From WHSW01 sp035296705 (GTDB lineage: Bacteria; Actinomycetota; Thermoleophilia; Solirubrobacterales; 70-9), in NCBI GenBank assembly GCA_035296705.1, contig DATHAL010000065.1:1-33005 (forward strand): a stretch of DNA of 33,005 bases. Direction: 5' to 3'. Position 1 is the stretch's first letter; each line of letters starts with the position of its first letter. Under the pieces are notes generated by a model that was given only the letters and a program-made list of their open reading frames with translations, was not told where the DNA came from and did no database searches. Made by a program: the position numbers and the translations under genes. Below, piece by piece: positions 8,594 through 17,956 of the stretch.

Positions 8594-10804
8594 TCAGCTC
8601 GCGGCGCCGCGCTTAAAGCGCGCGGGCGGTTGGTTCGCGGTCGGGTCGGCGTTCACCGAGTCGCCGTCGAGCTCGGCCGCGCTCAGCGCCGGGAGGTCGC
8701 CACAGGTGGACGGATCGGGCGGCGCGGTGAGCTCGAACACGCTTACCGGCCCGTCGCGCATGACCTCCTTCGCCCCGGCGTCCTCGCGCGTCCAGAGCGC
8801 CTCCTTGGTGTCGGTGAGCGAGCCCGGGTTGAACGGGTCGTACATCGTGATGACGTGGGTGTAGCCGCCGTCGGCAAGTGCCTCCCGCCACTCCGAGCAC
8901 GTCGGGATCCGCTCATAGGCCCCGTCGGGACCCTCCTTGCCCAGCCACTGCACCTCGTTCTCCAGGGCCGTGCCGTAGAACGGATACTGGTTGAAGACGC
9001 CGCGCACGCCGCTGATCGCCACCTTCGCGTCGCGCAGGTCGCGCGCCCAGCGCGCGGCGTCCGCGATCTTGAGCTGCGGGCTCAGGTTGTCGTAGCGGTG
9101 CTCGAGGAAATGGCGCTGCTCCCACCAGCCGGCGGAGAGGACGCCGACCGCGACCAGAGCGGCGAGCCCGATCGCCCAGCGCCGCGGCGCGCCGACGCCG
9201 AGCCGGCCGCGGCCGCGCAGCCGGCGCAGCACCGCGAAGGCGACCAGCACGCCGACACCCGCCGCGATCGCGCCCTTCGCGTGCCCCTGCTGCCACTGCA
9301 CGAGTGCGGCGCAGGTGGCAATGAAGAGGACGGCGAGAAGCCCGAGCGTCAGCCCGCGCGCTCTCGGCGTCACGCGCGCGGCCGGCAGGCAGGGCAGCAG
9401 CGCCAACCCGATCGCCGCCGCCGGCGCGATGTAGCGAACGTTCCAGACGAAGGCGATCGGTGCGCCCTCCTCCCCCGCGGCGGTCAGCGGCGTGAACACG
9501 TAGGCGATCGCCGTGAACAGGACGACCGCGCCCAGGGCGCGAACGAGCGGGTCGCGGCCCCGCCAGAGCGCATAGACGCCGCAGCCGACGAACGTCGCGA
9601 TCACGAGCGGCCACAGGAATCCGAAGGACTCGTCCAGGCCGGGAAAGAACCAGTCCTTCCAGACGTCGAAGTCCGTCGCGTAGTGGAAGACCGAGTAGCC
9701 GGGCCGAAGCTCGAACGCCCGCTCCGGCGACGGCAGGCCGAGCGGCCCCCACGTCGTGAACGGGATCGGGTTCCCGACCGCGACGAGGTTGCGCACGAAC
9801 CAGTAGCCGCCGGCCACGAATGCGGGGACGCCGAACAGGAGCGCGCTCCGGAGCCGATCGCCGCGGCCGGCGATCCAGACGACCGCGACGAAGAGGGCGA
9901 CCACGGGGGCGAGAAACGACAGCTTCGTCCCCCCCGCCATGCCCGCCGCGAGGCCGGCGACCGCGAGCGGCGGCGCCGTGCGGCCGTTGGCGAGGATCCC
10001 CACCGCGGCAAGCACGAGCGAGACGCCGACGATGTCGTTGAGCGCCTCGCCGGCCTGGAACTCGACCAGGTTCTGCGCCCCGAGGGCGATCGCGCCGCCG
10101 ATCAGCGCCTGCGGGCCGACGCCGTACGGGCGCCCGATGCAGTAGGCGCCCGTGAGCCCGAGTCCGAGCCAGCCGAGATTGAGGAGCGGCGAGAGGACGT
10201 CGCGGTCATAAGCCGTGAGCCCGACCGCGTGGAACACCTCGGAGTTCGCCGGATAGTAGGAGGCGAAGAAGATCGGGTCGAAGTAGTCGATCGCGCCGAA
10301 GTGGGCGCCGTGCGCGAACCTGGTAGCGAGCGGCATGTGGTACCAGAGCGTGTCCGCGCGATCCATGCCTCCCGCGAGGCTCTGGAGGGTCGGCACCATC
10401 CACGCCGCGGCGACCGCGGCGACTGCGGCCGCGGCTAGCCAGATCGCGAGCGTTGACGCGGGAGGGTCGGGCGGGCGGGCGGGCGCGGCGCCGGAGTCGC
10501 TGCGCACGCTCCAGAACCACGCGGCCGCCGCAGCGACGACCGCCACCGCGGCGAGCTCGACGATCCCGAAGGCTGCGAACGTCCCGAGCGCCTCGGAGGC
10601 GAGCAGGAGCGCCGCAAGCGCCAGCACGACCTCGACCAGCCGCGCGGGGGCGCCGCCCCAGGCGGGAATCACCAGCGCCCGGACGCGCCACGCCGCGAAG
10701 CCGAAGCCGGCGACGACAACGGCGAGCCCGACGGTCCCGAGCAGGTATGCACCCGCGTCGAGCGTTCGCTCGCTCGCCGGCGCGAGCTCAAAGGCGGCGC
10801 TCAC
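8594..10804 (-). CDS. GT-C-type (PMT_2/ArnT-like) membrane glycosyltransferase
   Basis: 736 residues from a GTG start 19 bases after ftsB. There are about 12-13 predicted membrane helices, the first two from ~residue 20 and ~57. The loop DRADTLWYHMPLATRF (148-163) strongly resembles the D-x-x-x-YHLP signature of dolichyl/polyprenyl-phosphate-sugar transferases of the GT39/PMT_2 type, with D151 as candidate catalytic acid. A soluble part (about 560-736) follows the last helix; it has several Cys (for example PTCSEWRE and PSTCGDLP), which fits an extracytoplasmic location. It likely transfers a sugar from a polyprenyl phosphate donor outside the membrane. It heads the glycan cassette directly behind ftsB; the weak GAGG-type site before the GTG suggests read-through from upstream. 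Fold class is well supported, substrate unknown. Confidence 0.77.
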   Translation of the reverse strand: MSAAFELAPASERTLDAGAYLLGTVGLAVVVAGFGFAAWRVRALVIPAWGGAPARLVEVVLALAALLLASEALGTFAAFGIVELAAVAVVAAAAAWFWSVRSDSGAAPARPPDPPASTLAIWLAAAAVAAVAAAWMVPTLQSLAGGMDRADTLWYHMPLATRFAHGAHFGAIDYFDPIFFASYYPANSEVFHAVGLTAYDRDVLSPLLNLGWLGLGLTGAYCIGRPYGVGPQALIGGAIALGAQNLVEFQAGEALNDIVGVSLVLAAVGILANGRTAPPLAVAGLAAGMAGGTKLSFLAPVVALFVAVVWIAGRGDRLRSALLFGVPAFVAGGYWFVRNLVAVGNPIPFTTWGPLGLPSPERAFELRPGYSVFHYATDFDVWKDWFFPGLDESFGFLWPLVIATFVGCGVYALWRGRDPLVRALGAVVLFTAIAYVFTPLTAAGEEGAPIAFVWNVRYIAPAAAIGLALLPCLPAARVTPRARGLTLGLLAVLFIATCAALVQWQQGHAKGAIAAGVGVLVAFAVLRRLRGRGRLGVGAPRRWAIGLAALVAVGVLSAGWWEQRHFLEHRYDNLSPQLKIADAARWARDLRDAKVAISGVRGVFNQYPFYGTALENEVQWLGKEGPDGAYERIPTCSEWREALADGGYTHVITMYDPFNPGSLTDTKEALWTREDAGAKEVMRDGPVSVFELTAPPDPSTCGDLPALSAAELDGDSVNADPTANQPPARFKRGAAS

Positions 10805-10823
10805 CCGCGCCCGCCTCGCCCTG

Positions 10824-11183
10824 CTAGCGGCTCAGCCCGCGGATGGAGTAGGGGCGCTCGGTCGGCCCGACCATGCCCTGCTTGCGCGCGGCGAGCTCCG
10901 CGGCGTCGTTGCCGTCGAGGTTCGCGATGCGCTCGTGCAGGCGCTGGTTCTCGGTCCGCAGCTCGGCCAGGTTGGCATGCTCCGTTCGCGAGTCGCGCCA
11001 GGCATCGAAGAGGTTGAGCGTCGGGCCGATGTAGGAGGCGAGGACCGCGAAGAGGACGAGGACGAGGGCGACCCTGCCGACTCGATCCCACTGGATCCTG
11101 CTCCTCCTCCCCTGCCCGCGCGACCGCGATCGCGGCGCCGGCTTCAACCGATATCCACGGGCGGTCTGGGCGCGTGCGCTCAC
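10824..11183 (-). CDS. ftsB: FtsB/DivIC-family septum formation initiator
   Basis: 119 residues. A basic cytoplasmic N-terminus (KPAPRSRSRGQGRRSR) precedes one membrane helix (about 37-56, VGRVALVLVLFAVLASYIGP). A heptad-like coiled coil (about 62-92, ELRTENQRLHERIANL) and a short tail with the common ELAARKQGMVGPTERPY follow. FtsB/DivIC joins FtsL and FtsQ/DivIB outside the membrane to activate septal wall synthesis. Position directly downstream of eno is the standard actinobacterial context for this gene. GTG at 11183 is the first possible start after an in-frame TGA, 28 bases past the eno stop; no good SD is visible. The ATG seven bases upstream is in a different frame. Conserved tail and context make the call secure, though FtsB and DivIC cannot be told apart from sequence alone. 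Confidence 0.88.
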   Translation of the reverse strand: MSARAQTARGYRLKPAPRSRSRGQGRRSRIQWDRVGRVALVLVLFAVLASYIGPTLNLFDAWRDSRTEHANLAELRTENQRLHERIANLDGNDAAELAARKQGMVGPTERPYSIRGLSR

Positions 11184-11211
11184 GCGTCATCGATTCGGCG
11201 CGGATCGCCTC

Positions 11212-12513
<1,302 letters not shown>

Positions 12514-12525
12514 TCGCGGAGCGGG

Positions 12526-12531
12526 AGGCTA
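12526..12531 (-). promoter_or_regulatory. -10-like box (TAGCCT) in front of eno
   Basis: TAGCCT lies 12 bases before the eno ATG in the 23-base mazG-eno gap; the predicted leader is about 5 bases and has no SD. It could give eno and ftsB (and the glycan cassette) extra transcription independent of mfd. Only the spacing and lack of an SD support it. Confidence 0.4.
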
Positions 12532-12536
12532 CGCGA

Positions 12537-13160
12537 TCAGTCTCCTGCGCGGGCGTCGCGATAGCGGTCCGCGGCGGCTCGCAGAGCGAGCTCCGGATCG
12601 ACGCCGAGCCGCCGTGAGACGCGGACCGCGTCGAGCAGGAGCTCGCCCACCGCCGCCTCGGTCTCGTCGCGGATCGAGCGGTCGAGGTTCCCGCCGCCGT
12701 CGGGATCGGCGCGACGCAGGATCTTGCGCGCGTAGAGCAGCGCGGGCAGGTTCTCGGGCACGTCGTCGAACGGGTCGGAGGCGCCGCGGCCCTCAACGTC
12801 GCGCTTGATCCGGTCCCAGTTGCGCAGCACGTCACGCGACCCCGAGACCTCGACCTCCCCGAAGACGTGGGGGTGGCGCCGGACGAGCTTCTCGCTCATC
12901 CCCGCCGCGACCTCGGCGAGCGAGCCGGCGCCGCGCTCCTCGAGGAGCAGCGAGAGAAAGAGGACCTGAAAGAGAACGTCGCCGAGCTCGTCGCGGAGCT
13001 TCTCGTCGTCGGCGCGCGCGACGGCGTCGGCGAGCTCGTACGCCTCTTCGACGGTGTGCGGGACGATCGACCTCTCGTCCTGCTCTCGGTCCCACGGGCA
13101 CTCGCGGCGCAGACGCCGCGTGATCTCGTCGAGTCGCTCGAGCGCGCTTGGCTCAGCCAC
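12537..13160 (-). CDS. mazG: MazG-family nucleoside triphosphate pyrophosphohydrolase
   Basis: 207 residues with one MazG domain. Hydrolyses (d)NTPs to NMP plus pyrophosphate, usually for house-cleaning of abnormal nucleotides or tuning of (p)ppGpp. Motifs: CPWDREQ (21-27), the metal-binding helix pair TVEEAYELADA (36-46, EExxE) and DELGDVLFQVLF (57-68, ExxD), and KLVRRHPHVFGEV (91-103). An upstream-extended frame to 13448 is only the reverse reading of the neighbouring gene. GTG at 13160 gives the expected N-terminus and overlaps the end of the SurA-like gene by eight bases. Compared with the two-domain E. coli protein (~263 residues) it is a shorter form, as in other actinobacteria. Confidence 0.93.
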   Translation of the reverse strand: MAEPSALERLDEITRRLRRECPWDREQDERSIVPHTVEEAYELADAVARADDEKLRDELGDVLFQVLFLSLLLEERGAGSLAEVAAGMSEKLVRRHPHVFGEVEVSGSRDVLRNWDRIKRDVEGRGASDPFDDVPENLPALLYARKILRRADPDGGGNLDRSIRDETEAAVGELLLDAVRVSRRLGVDPELALRAAADRYRDARAGD

Positions 13161-14490
13161 CCGGCGGAACGGCACTGCCCGGTGGCGGGGTGCCCGGTGG
13201 CGCCGTGCCCGGTGGCGCCGTAGCCCCCGGGATGCCCTGCTGGAGGCCCGCCGGGACGGTCGCCGACGTCGTCTGGGTGATCGGCCCCTGCGGGAGTCCC
13301 GCTGCCGCGGGCGCGCCGAAGACACCGGCGGTGCCCGGCATGATCGGCTTGGTCGAGGCGACGGCGGCGTCGCATCCGCTCTTCTCAGCGACCTGCTCGG
13401 TGCAGGCGCTCGGCGCCGGCTCGGCGTTCGAGCACTGCTCGATCTCATATCCGTCGGCGCAGAACGTGCGCGAGACCCACTTCGTCTGGAAGTCCTCCTG
13501 GAACGCGGACGCGAGCTCCTGCTGGCGCGCCGCCGCCAGCGTCTGCCTGATCTGGTCGGTGGCGTCGGCCAGCGAGGTGGTCGCGGCAGGCGTGACCTTC
13601 TCGACGTCGATCACATACCAGCCGGCGTCGGTCTGGAACGGCCCCACGACCTCGCCCTGCGGCGAGCTGAAGATCTGCTGATCGAGGGCCTCCTCGGACT
13701 GGCCTTGGACGACGCCCTGGCGCAGGCCGCCAACCGACTTCGTCGCCTCGTCGATCGAGTACTTCTTGGCCACGGCATCCCAATCGTTGGGCTGCGGCGC
13801 CGTGCCGAGCTCGGACTTCGCCTGGTTCGCCTCCTGCTCCGTCTTCGTGAGCACGACGCGCACGTCGCGGGTCTCGGGCTGCTCGAACTGGACCGCGTTG
13901 TCCTCGTAATACGACTGGATCTCGGCCTCGCTGACCCCGGGTGCTTCGGGAAGCACCCGCTTTTGGATCTCGTTGGAGATCACCTGGAGCTCGATCCGGT
14001 CGCGCGCTTCGTCCTCGCTGAATCCGGACTGGTCGAGGAACTTCTGGAATTGCTTCTCGGAGCCGTTGAACTGCTGCTGCTTGATCTGCGCGAGCTCGTC
14101 CTCGACCTGCGTCTCCGTGACGTCGATTCCCATCTCCTCGGCCTCACCACGCACCCAGCGCTGAAGCAGGAGGTCGGACTCCGCGGCGTCGGCGAGCGAC
14201 TGGTACTGCGGGTCGTCGGCGGGCGGCACGTCCTTGAGGCCCTGGCGAGCCGCCGTCTGCACGAGCGCCCGGTCGAACTCCTCCTTGGTCACGGTTCCGT
14301 CGGGCGCGTTCTCGACCACCGCGATCGCGTCGTCCGGGATGCTCGGCTCACCGAGACCCTCCGCCGCGGCGACGACCACGAACAGCGCAACCAAGAGCAC
14401 CGCGAAGCCGATCAGCGCGAGTCGCTTCGGTTCGGCGCTTCTCTCAGGAGTGGCCGTGCGGCCCTTCTTGCCCTGCTGCCTGGGGCTCAC
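13153..14490 (-). CDS. Membrane-anchored SurA/PrsA-like parvulin-domain protein
   Basis: 445 residues. A basic N-terminus and one membrane helix (about 24-43) form a signal anchor. A SurA-N-like helical region follows (about 60-180), then a parvulin-type rotamase domain (about 206-297; GGLRQGVVQGQSEEALDQQIFSSPQGEVVGPFQTDAGWYVIDV). Expected role: folding chaperone or prolyl isomerase for exported proteins. The His usually found in RHIL and in GWHII is replaced (RVVL at 211-214; GWYVI at 290-294), so catalysis may be lost. Four Cys at 344, 353, 363 and 373 form a cluster typical of extracytoplasmic disulfides. The last ~60 residues are Pro/Gly/Thr/Ala-rich, ending in tandem repeats. The GTG start overlaps the mfd stop as GTGA; mazG overlaps its end. 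Position between mfd and eno is conserved in many actinobacteria. Confidence 0.85.
   Translation of the reverse strand: MSPRQQGKKGRTATPERSAEPKRLALIGFAVLLVALFVVVAAAEGLGEPSIPDDAIAVVENAPDGTVTKEEFDRALVQTAARQGLKDVPPADDPQYQSLADAAESDLLLQRWVRGEAEEMGIDVTETQVEDELAQIKQQQFNGSEKQFQKFLDQSGFSEDEARDRIELQVISNEIQKRVLPEAPGVSEAEIQSYYEDNAVQFEQPETRDVRVVLTKTEQEANQAKSELGTAPQPNDWDAVAKKYSIDEATKSVGGLRQGVVQGQSEEALDQQIFSSPQGEVVGPFQTDAGWYVIDVEKVTPAATTSLADATDQIRQTLAAARQQELASAFQEDFQTKWVSRTFCADGYEIEQCSNAEPAPSACTEQVAEKSGCDAAVASTKPIMPGTAGVFGAPAAAGLPQGPITQTTSATVPAGLQQGIPGATAPPGTAPPGTPPPGSAVPPGG
13176..13220. repeat. Three tandem 15-bp units in the SurA-like gene tail
   Basis: Three consecutive copies of TGCCCGGTGGCGCCG (first copy ends GGGG instead of GCCG), at 13176-13190, 13191-13205 and 13206-13220. 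On the coding (minus) strand they specify a PPGTA/PPGTP/PPGSA-type repeat at the protein C-terminus. Copy number in such repeats can vary by slippage without changing the frame, because the unit is five codons. Confidence 0.9.
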
Positions 14491-17400
14491 GAGGTCGGGA
14501 GCATACTCACCCGGTCCTCCCGGCCCGCAGCTTCGTCGCCGCCGCCGGCGAGCGCCGCGGCGAGCGCCTCGGCGACCTCGAGTACGGCGGTGAGCCGCTC
14601 CGCGCCGTCGTCTCCGACGCGGCGCGACAGCGTGCGGTTGCGCAGCTCGTACATCGCCTCCGGGATCCGCTCGCGCAGGCGGCCCACGGTCGTCGCGTCG
14701 AGCTCGAGCGGGACGATCGAGAGCCTTCCCGACCGAACCTCGACGGCCTGCGCTCCCGCGGCCCCGAGCTCGATCCGCGCCCTCTGGAGCGCGAGCAGGT
14801 TCTCGACCGGCTCCGGCACGGGCCCGAAGCGATCGCGTAGCTCGTCGCGGAGCGCCCGCAGCTCGCCCGAGCGCCGCGCCGCGGCGACCCGGCGGTGGAC
14901 GTCGATCTTGGCGGCCTCGAACGGGATGTAGTCCGGCGGCAGGTAGGCGTCGACGTCGACGTCGAGCCGCACCCGCGTCTCGGCGGCCGCGGCCCCGCCG
15001 TCGCCCGCGGCTCGCAGCGCCTGGACCGCTTCGTCGAGGAGCGAGACGTAGAGCTCGAAGCCGACCGCCGCGACGTGGCCGGACTGCTCCTCGCCGAGCA
15101 GGTCGCCGGCGCCGCGCAGCTCGAGGTCGCGCATCGCGATCGCGAAGCCGGAGCCGAGCTCCGTATGGTCGGAGAGGGTCGCGAGGCGCGCCCCGGCCTC
15201 CGTCGACAGCGCCTCCTCCGACGGGTAAAGCATGTAGGCGAAGGCACGCTCGGTGGAGCGCCCGACGCGGCCGCGGATCTGGTACGCCTGCGCGAGCCCG
15301 AGCTGGTCGGAGCGCTCGACGATCAGGGTGTTCGCCTGCGGGATGTCGAGCCCGGACTCGATGATCGTCGTCGCGACCAGGACGTCGGAATCGCCGCGAA
15401 GGAAGGAGAGCATCGTGTTCTCGAGCTCGCCCTCGTCCATCTGCCCGTGCGCCTCCGCGACCCGTACCCCAGGGCAGAGGGCGCGCAGCCGCTCGGCGAC
15501 CTCATGCAGGGTCTCGATCCGGTTGTGGAGGAAGAATACCTGGCCGCCGCGAACCGCCTCGCGCTGGATCGCCTTGCGGACCAGCTCCTCGTCGTACGGG
15601 CCCACGTAGGTCCGCACCGGGCGCCGGCCCTCCGGCGGGGTCTCGATCACGGAGATGTCGCGGAGGCCCGCGAGACTCATCTGGAGCGTGCGCGGAATCG
15701 GCGTCGCCGAGAGCGAGAGGACGTCGACCTTGAGCTTGAGCTGGCGCAGGAGCTCCTTCTGCTTGACCCCGAACCGCTGCTCCTCGTCGACGATCACGAG
15801 CCCCAGGTCCTTGGCGCGGACGTCGCGCGAGAGGAGGCGGTGCGTGCCGATCAGGATGTCGACCCGGCCGTCAGCGAAGCGCGCGAGCGCGTCGCGCACC
15901 TCCGCCGGCTTTCGCAGGCGCGAGATCATCTCGACCTCGAGCGGCGTGTTCTGAAGCCGCTCTCGGAGCGTGCCCAGGTGCTGCTGGGCGAGGATCGTCG
16001 TCGGCACGAGCATCATCACCTGCTTGCCCTCGATCGCGGCCTTGTGGGCCGCGCGCAGCGCGACCTCGGTCTTGCCATAGCCGACGTCGCCGCAGATCAG
16101 CCGGTCCATCGGCCGCTCCGACTCCATGTCGCCCTTGACCGCCTCGATCGCGTCGATCTGGTCGGCCGTCTCGCGGTACGGGAAGGAGCGCTCGAGCTCG
16201 AGCTGCTCCTCGCTGTCGGGGCCGAAGGCGTGTCCCTTTCGCGCCTGGCGCTCGGCGTAGAGGTTGAGGAGCTCGCCGGCGAGCGCCTGGGCCGCACGCT
16301 TGGCGCGCGACTTGATCGCATCCCAGCGCTTGGAGCCGAGCGCCGAGAGCTGCGGCGGCTCCCCGCCTGCGCCGACGTAGCGGGTGATCTTCGCGAGCTG
16401 GTCGGTGGGCGCGAAGACGCGGTCCTCGCCGCGGTACTCGAGCTCGAGGTAGTCGCGGGTGACGCCGGCGAGCGTCTTCGTCTCGAAACCGGCGAAGCGG
16501 GCGATCCCGTGGTCCTCGTGGACGACGTAGTCGCCAACGCGCAGGTTCGCGAAAGTCGCCAGACCGCCGCGGGCGCTGGGCGGCGCCGCGGCGCGGCGGC
16601 GATGGACGAGGCGGCGGAACGGGACGACCGCGAGCCGCAGCTCGGGCGAGACGAAGCCGCCATCGATTCGCGCCTGGGCGAAGTAGACGGCGGCGCTCTC
16701 CGCCGGCGTGCCGTCCAGGAACCTAGCGTCGACGCGATCGAGGTTGTAGCGGGCGCGCTCGGCTTCACCCCGACTCTCGAACGCGACCACGACGCGGTAG
16801 CCGGACCGCAGCTCGCGCTCGAGCTGCGACTCGGCCTCGGAGATCGAGCGCGCGGCGGAGGTCGGCGTCTGCGCGCGGAAGGCTTCGCCGTCGTCCTCGG
16901 CGGACGCGGCGCGCACAGTCAGGAGCGCGCGGCGCGAGAGCGGCTCGCCGACCTCGACGTAGAGGCGGCGCGCGTCGTCCGCATGCATCGCCGTGGTCAC
17001 ATCCTCCCAGTGGTCGCGAAGGGCGGCCGGCACCTCGTCGGCGCTCGCGAGGACCACAGCCGTACCGTCGCCGACAAGCTCGAGCGGGGCGCGGAAGGAG
17101 TCGACCGGCAGGAGCTCTGCGACGTCCCTCTGGTCCCCGTCCTCGGCCGCGATCTCCGCCAGCTCGCGGTGCTCGAGCGCAAGCTCCGCCGCGGGGTTCA
17201 GCTCGATCAGCTCGGCCTCGCCGAGCGAGCGCTGGGTGAAGGTCGAAAACCAGCGGATCGACTCGATCTCATCGCCGAACAGCTCCAGCCGCGCCGCCCG
17301 ATCCTCGGTTGCTCCGAATACGTCGAGGATCCCACCGCGCACAGCGAACTGCCCGCGGTCCTCGACCTGGTCGGTGCGCTCATAGCCGGCCTCGGCGAGG

Positions 17401-17930
17401 AGCACGGCGACATCGTCGAGGTCGACCTCCTCGCCGCGGTGAAGCACGAAGCCGGCCGGCCGCAGCGAGGCGTCGGGCACCGCCTCGGCCAGCGCGACGG
17501 CACTCGCCACGACGACGGCCGGCTCCTCGGCTCCGTCGGCGTCCGCGAGCGCGTCGAGCGCTCCGATCCGCAGCCCGACCAGGTGCGGCGGCGGCGCGAG
17601 ATGAGACTCATAGCCCGTGCCGCGCGACGGGTAGTAGCGGATCCGCCGCGGCGCCAGGTAGGCGCCGAGCTCGCGCGCGAGGTCGCGGGCGCCGACATCG
17701 TCCGCGGCGACGATCAGCGCCGCCCGGCCGCCGAGGCCCGGCTCGGCCTCGAGCAGCGCCGCCAGCAGGTACGGCCGGATCGCCGCCGACGCGCGCAGCT
17801 CGACCGCCTCGCCGGTGCCCGCGCGGGCGGCGAGGGAGGTGATTCGCTCGTCCTCGAGCGCTATGTCGAGCAATGACCTCAGTCGCCAATGAATGTAGTG
17901 ATCCGCTCCGCTGTGCCCTTTCGCCCGCAT
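14487..17930 (-). CDS. mfd: Transcription-repair coupling factor Mfd
   Basis: 1147 residues, the normal size. Mfd removes RNA polymerase stalled at DNA lesions and recruits UvrA. The N-terminal UvrB-like part contains YPSRGTGYESH and the RGGILDVFG segment. The RNA-polymerase-interacting domain lies around 455-520 (VGDYVVHEDHGIARFAG). The translocase carries Walker A GDVGYGKTE (about 613), motif II DEEQRFG (about 713), SATPIPRTLQ (about 740) and the GRVGRS arginine-finger region. The C-terminal TRCF domain (PPDYIPFEAAKIDVHRR) follows. ATG at 17930 is taken as start but adds ~18 residues with no clear homology. A TTG at 17876 (LLDIALED) preceded by a GAGG-like site and a TACATT box at 17892-17897 is a real alternative. 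Likely first gene of the long minus-strand run; divergent from the phosphodiesterase gene. Confidence 0.98.
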   Translation of the reverse strand: MRAKGHSGADHYIHWRLRSLLDIALEDERITSLAARAGTGEAVELRASAAIRPYLLAALLEAEPGLGGRAALIVAADDVGARDLARELGAYLAPRRIRYYPSRGTGYESHLAPPPHLVGLRIGALDALADADGAEEPAVVVASAVALAEAVPDASLRPAGFVLHRGEEVDLDDVAVLLAEAGYERTDQVEDRGQFAVRGGILDVFGATEDRAARLELFGDEIESIRWFSTFTQRSLGEAELIELNPAAELALEHRELAEIAAEDGDQRDVAELLPVDSFRAPLELVGDGTAVVLASADEVPAALRDHWEDVTTAMHADDARRLYVEVGEPLSRRALLTVRAASAEDDGEAFRAQTPTSAARSISEAESQLERELRSGYRVVVAFESRGEAERARYNLDRVDARFLDGTPAESAAVYFAQARIDGGFVSPELRLAVVPFRRLVHRRRAAAPPSARGGLATFANLRVGDYVVHEDHGIARFAGFETKTLAGVTRDYLELEYRGEDRVFAPTDQLAKITRYVGAGGEPPQLSALGSKRWDAIKSRAKRAAQALAGELLNLYAERQARKGHAFGPDSEEQLELERSFPYRETADQIDAIEAVKGDMESERPMDRLICGDVGYGKTEVALRAAHKAAIEGKQVMMLVPTTILAQQHLGTLRERLQNTPLEVEMISRLRKPAEVRDALARFADGRVDILIGTHRLLSRDVRAKDLGLVIVDEEQRFGVKQKELLRQLKLKVDVLSLSATPIPRTLQMSLAGLRDISVIETPPEGRRPVRTYVGPYDEELVRKAIQREAVRGGQVFFLHNRIETLHEVAERLRALCPGVRVAEAHGQMDEGELENTMLSFLRGDSDVLVATTIIESGLDIPQANTLIVERSDQLGLAQAYQIRGRVGRSTERAFAYMLYPSEEALSTEAGARLATLSDHTELGSGFAIAMRDLELRGAGDLLGEEQSGHVAAVGFELYVSLLDEAVQALRAAGDGGAAAAETRVRLDVDVDAYLPPDYIPFEAAKIDVHRRVAAARRSGELRALRDELRDRFGPVPEPVENLLALQRARIELGAAGAQAVEVRSGRLSIVPLELDATTVGRLRERIPEAMYELRNRTLSRRVGDDGAERLTAVLEVAEALAAALAGGGDEAAGREDRVSMLPTS

Positions 17931-17942
17931 AAGGCATCCCGG

Positions 17943-17948
17943 TAGGGT
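17943..17948 (+). promoter_or_regulatory. -10 box (TAGGGT) for leaderless PLC-like gene
   Basis: TAGGGT fits the actinobacterial TAnnnT -10 pattern and ends 8 bases before the ATG at 17957, so the transcript would start at or next to the start codon. No SD is present. No convincing TTGACA-type -35 is seen. The box lies in the 26-base gap between the divergent mfd and phosphodiesterase genes. Confidence 0.5.
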
Positions 17949-17956
17949 CGGCTTCG

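Noticed and set aside
13176..13220. Tandem 15-bp repeats considered as a CRISPR or regulatory iteron array
   Set aside because: No spacers, contiguous units of five codons within a coding tail; simply a protein repeat.
12537..13448. Long N-terminal extension of MazG
   Set aside because: The added ~96 residues are Arg/Ser-rich and read through the SurA-like gene in another frame; the GTG at 13160 gives a normal MazG start.
14895..17876. 993-codon plus-strand open frame opposite mfd
   Set aside because: Mfd on the other strand has all family motifs; the antisense frame is Arg/Glu/Asp/Leu-rich low-quality protein, as expected from GC-biased third positions.
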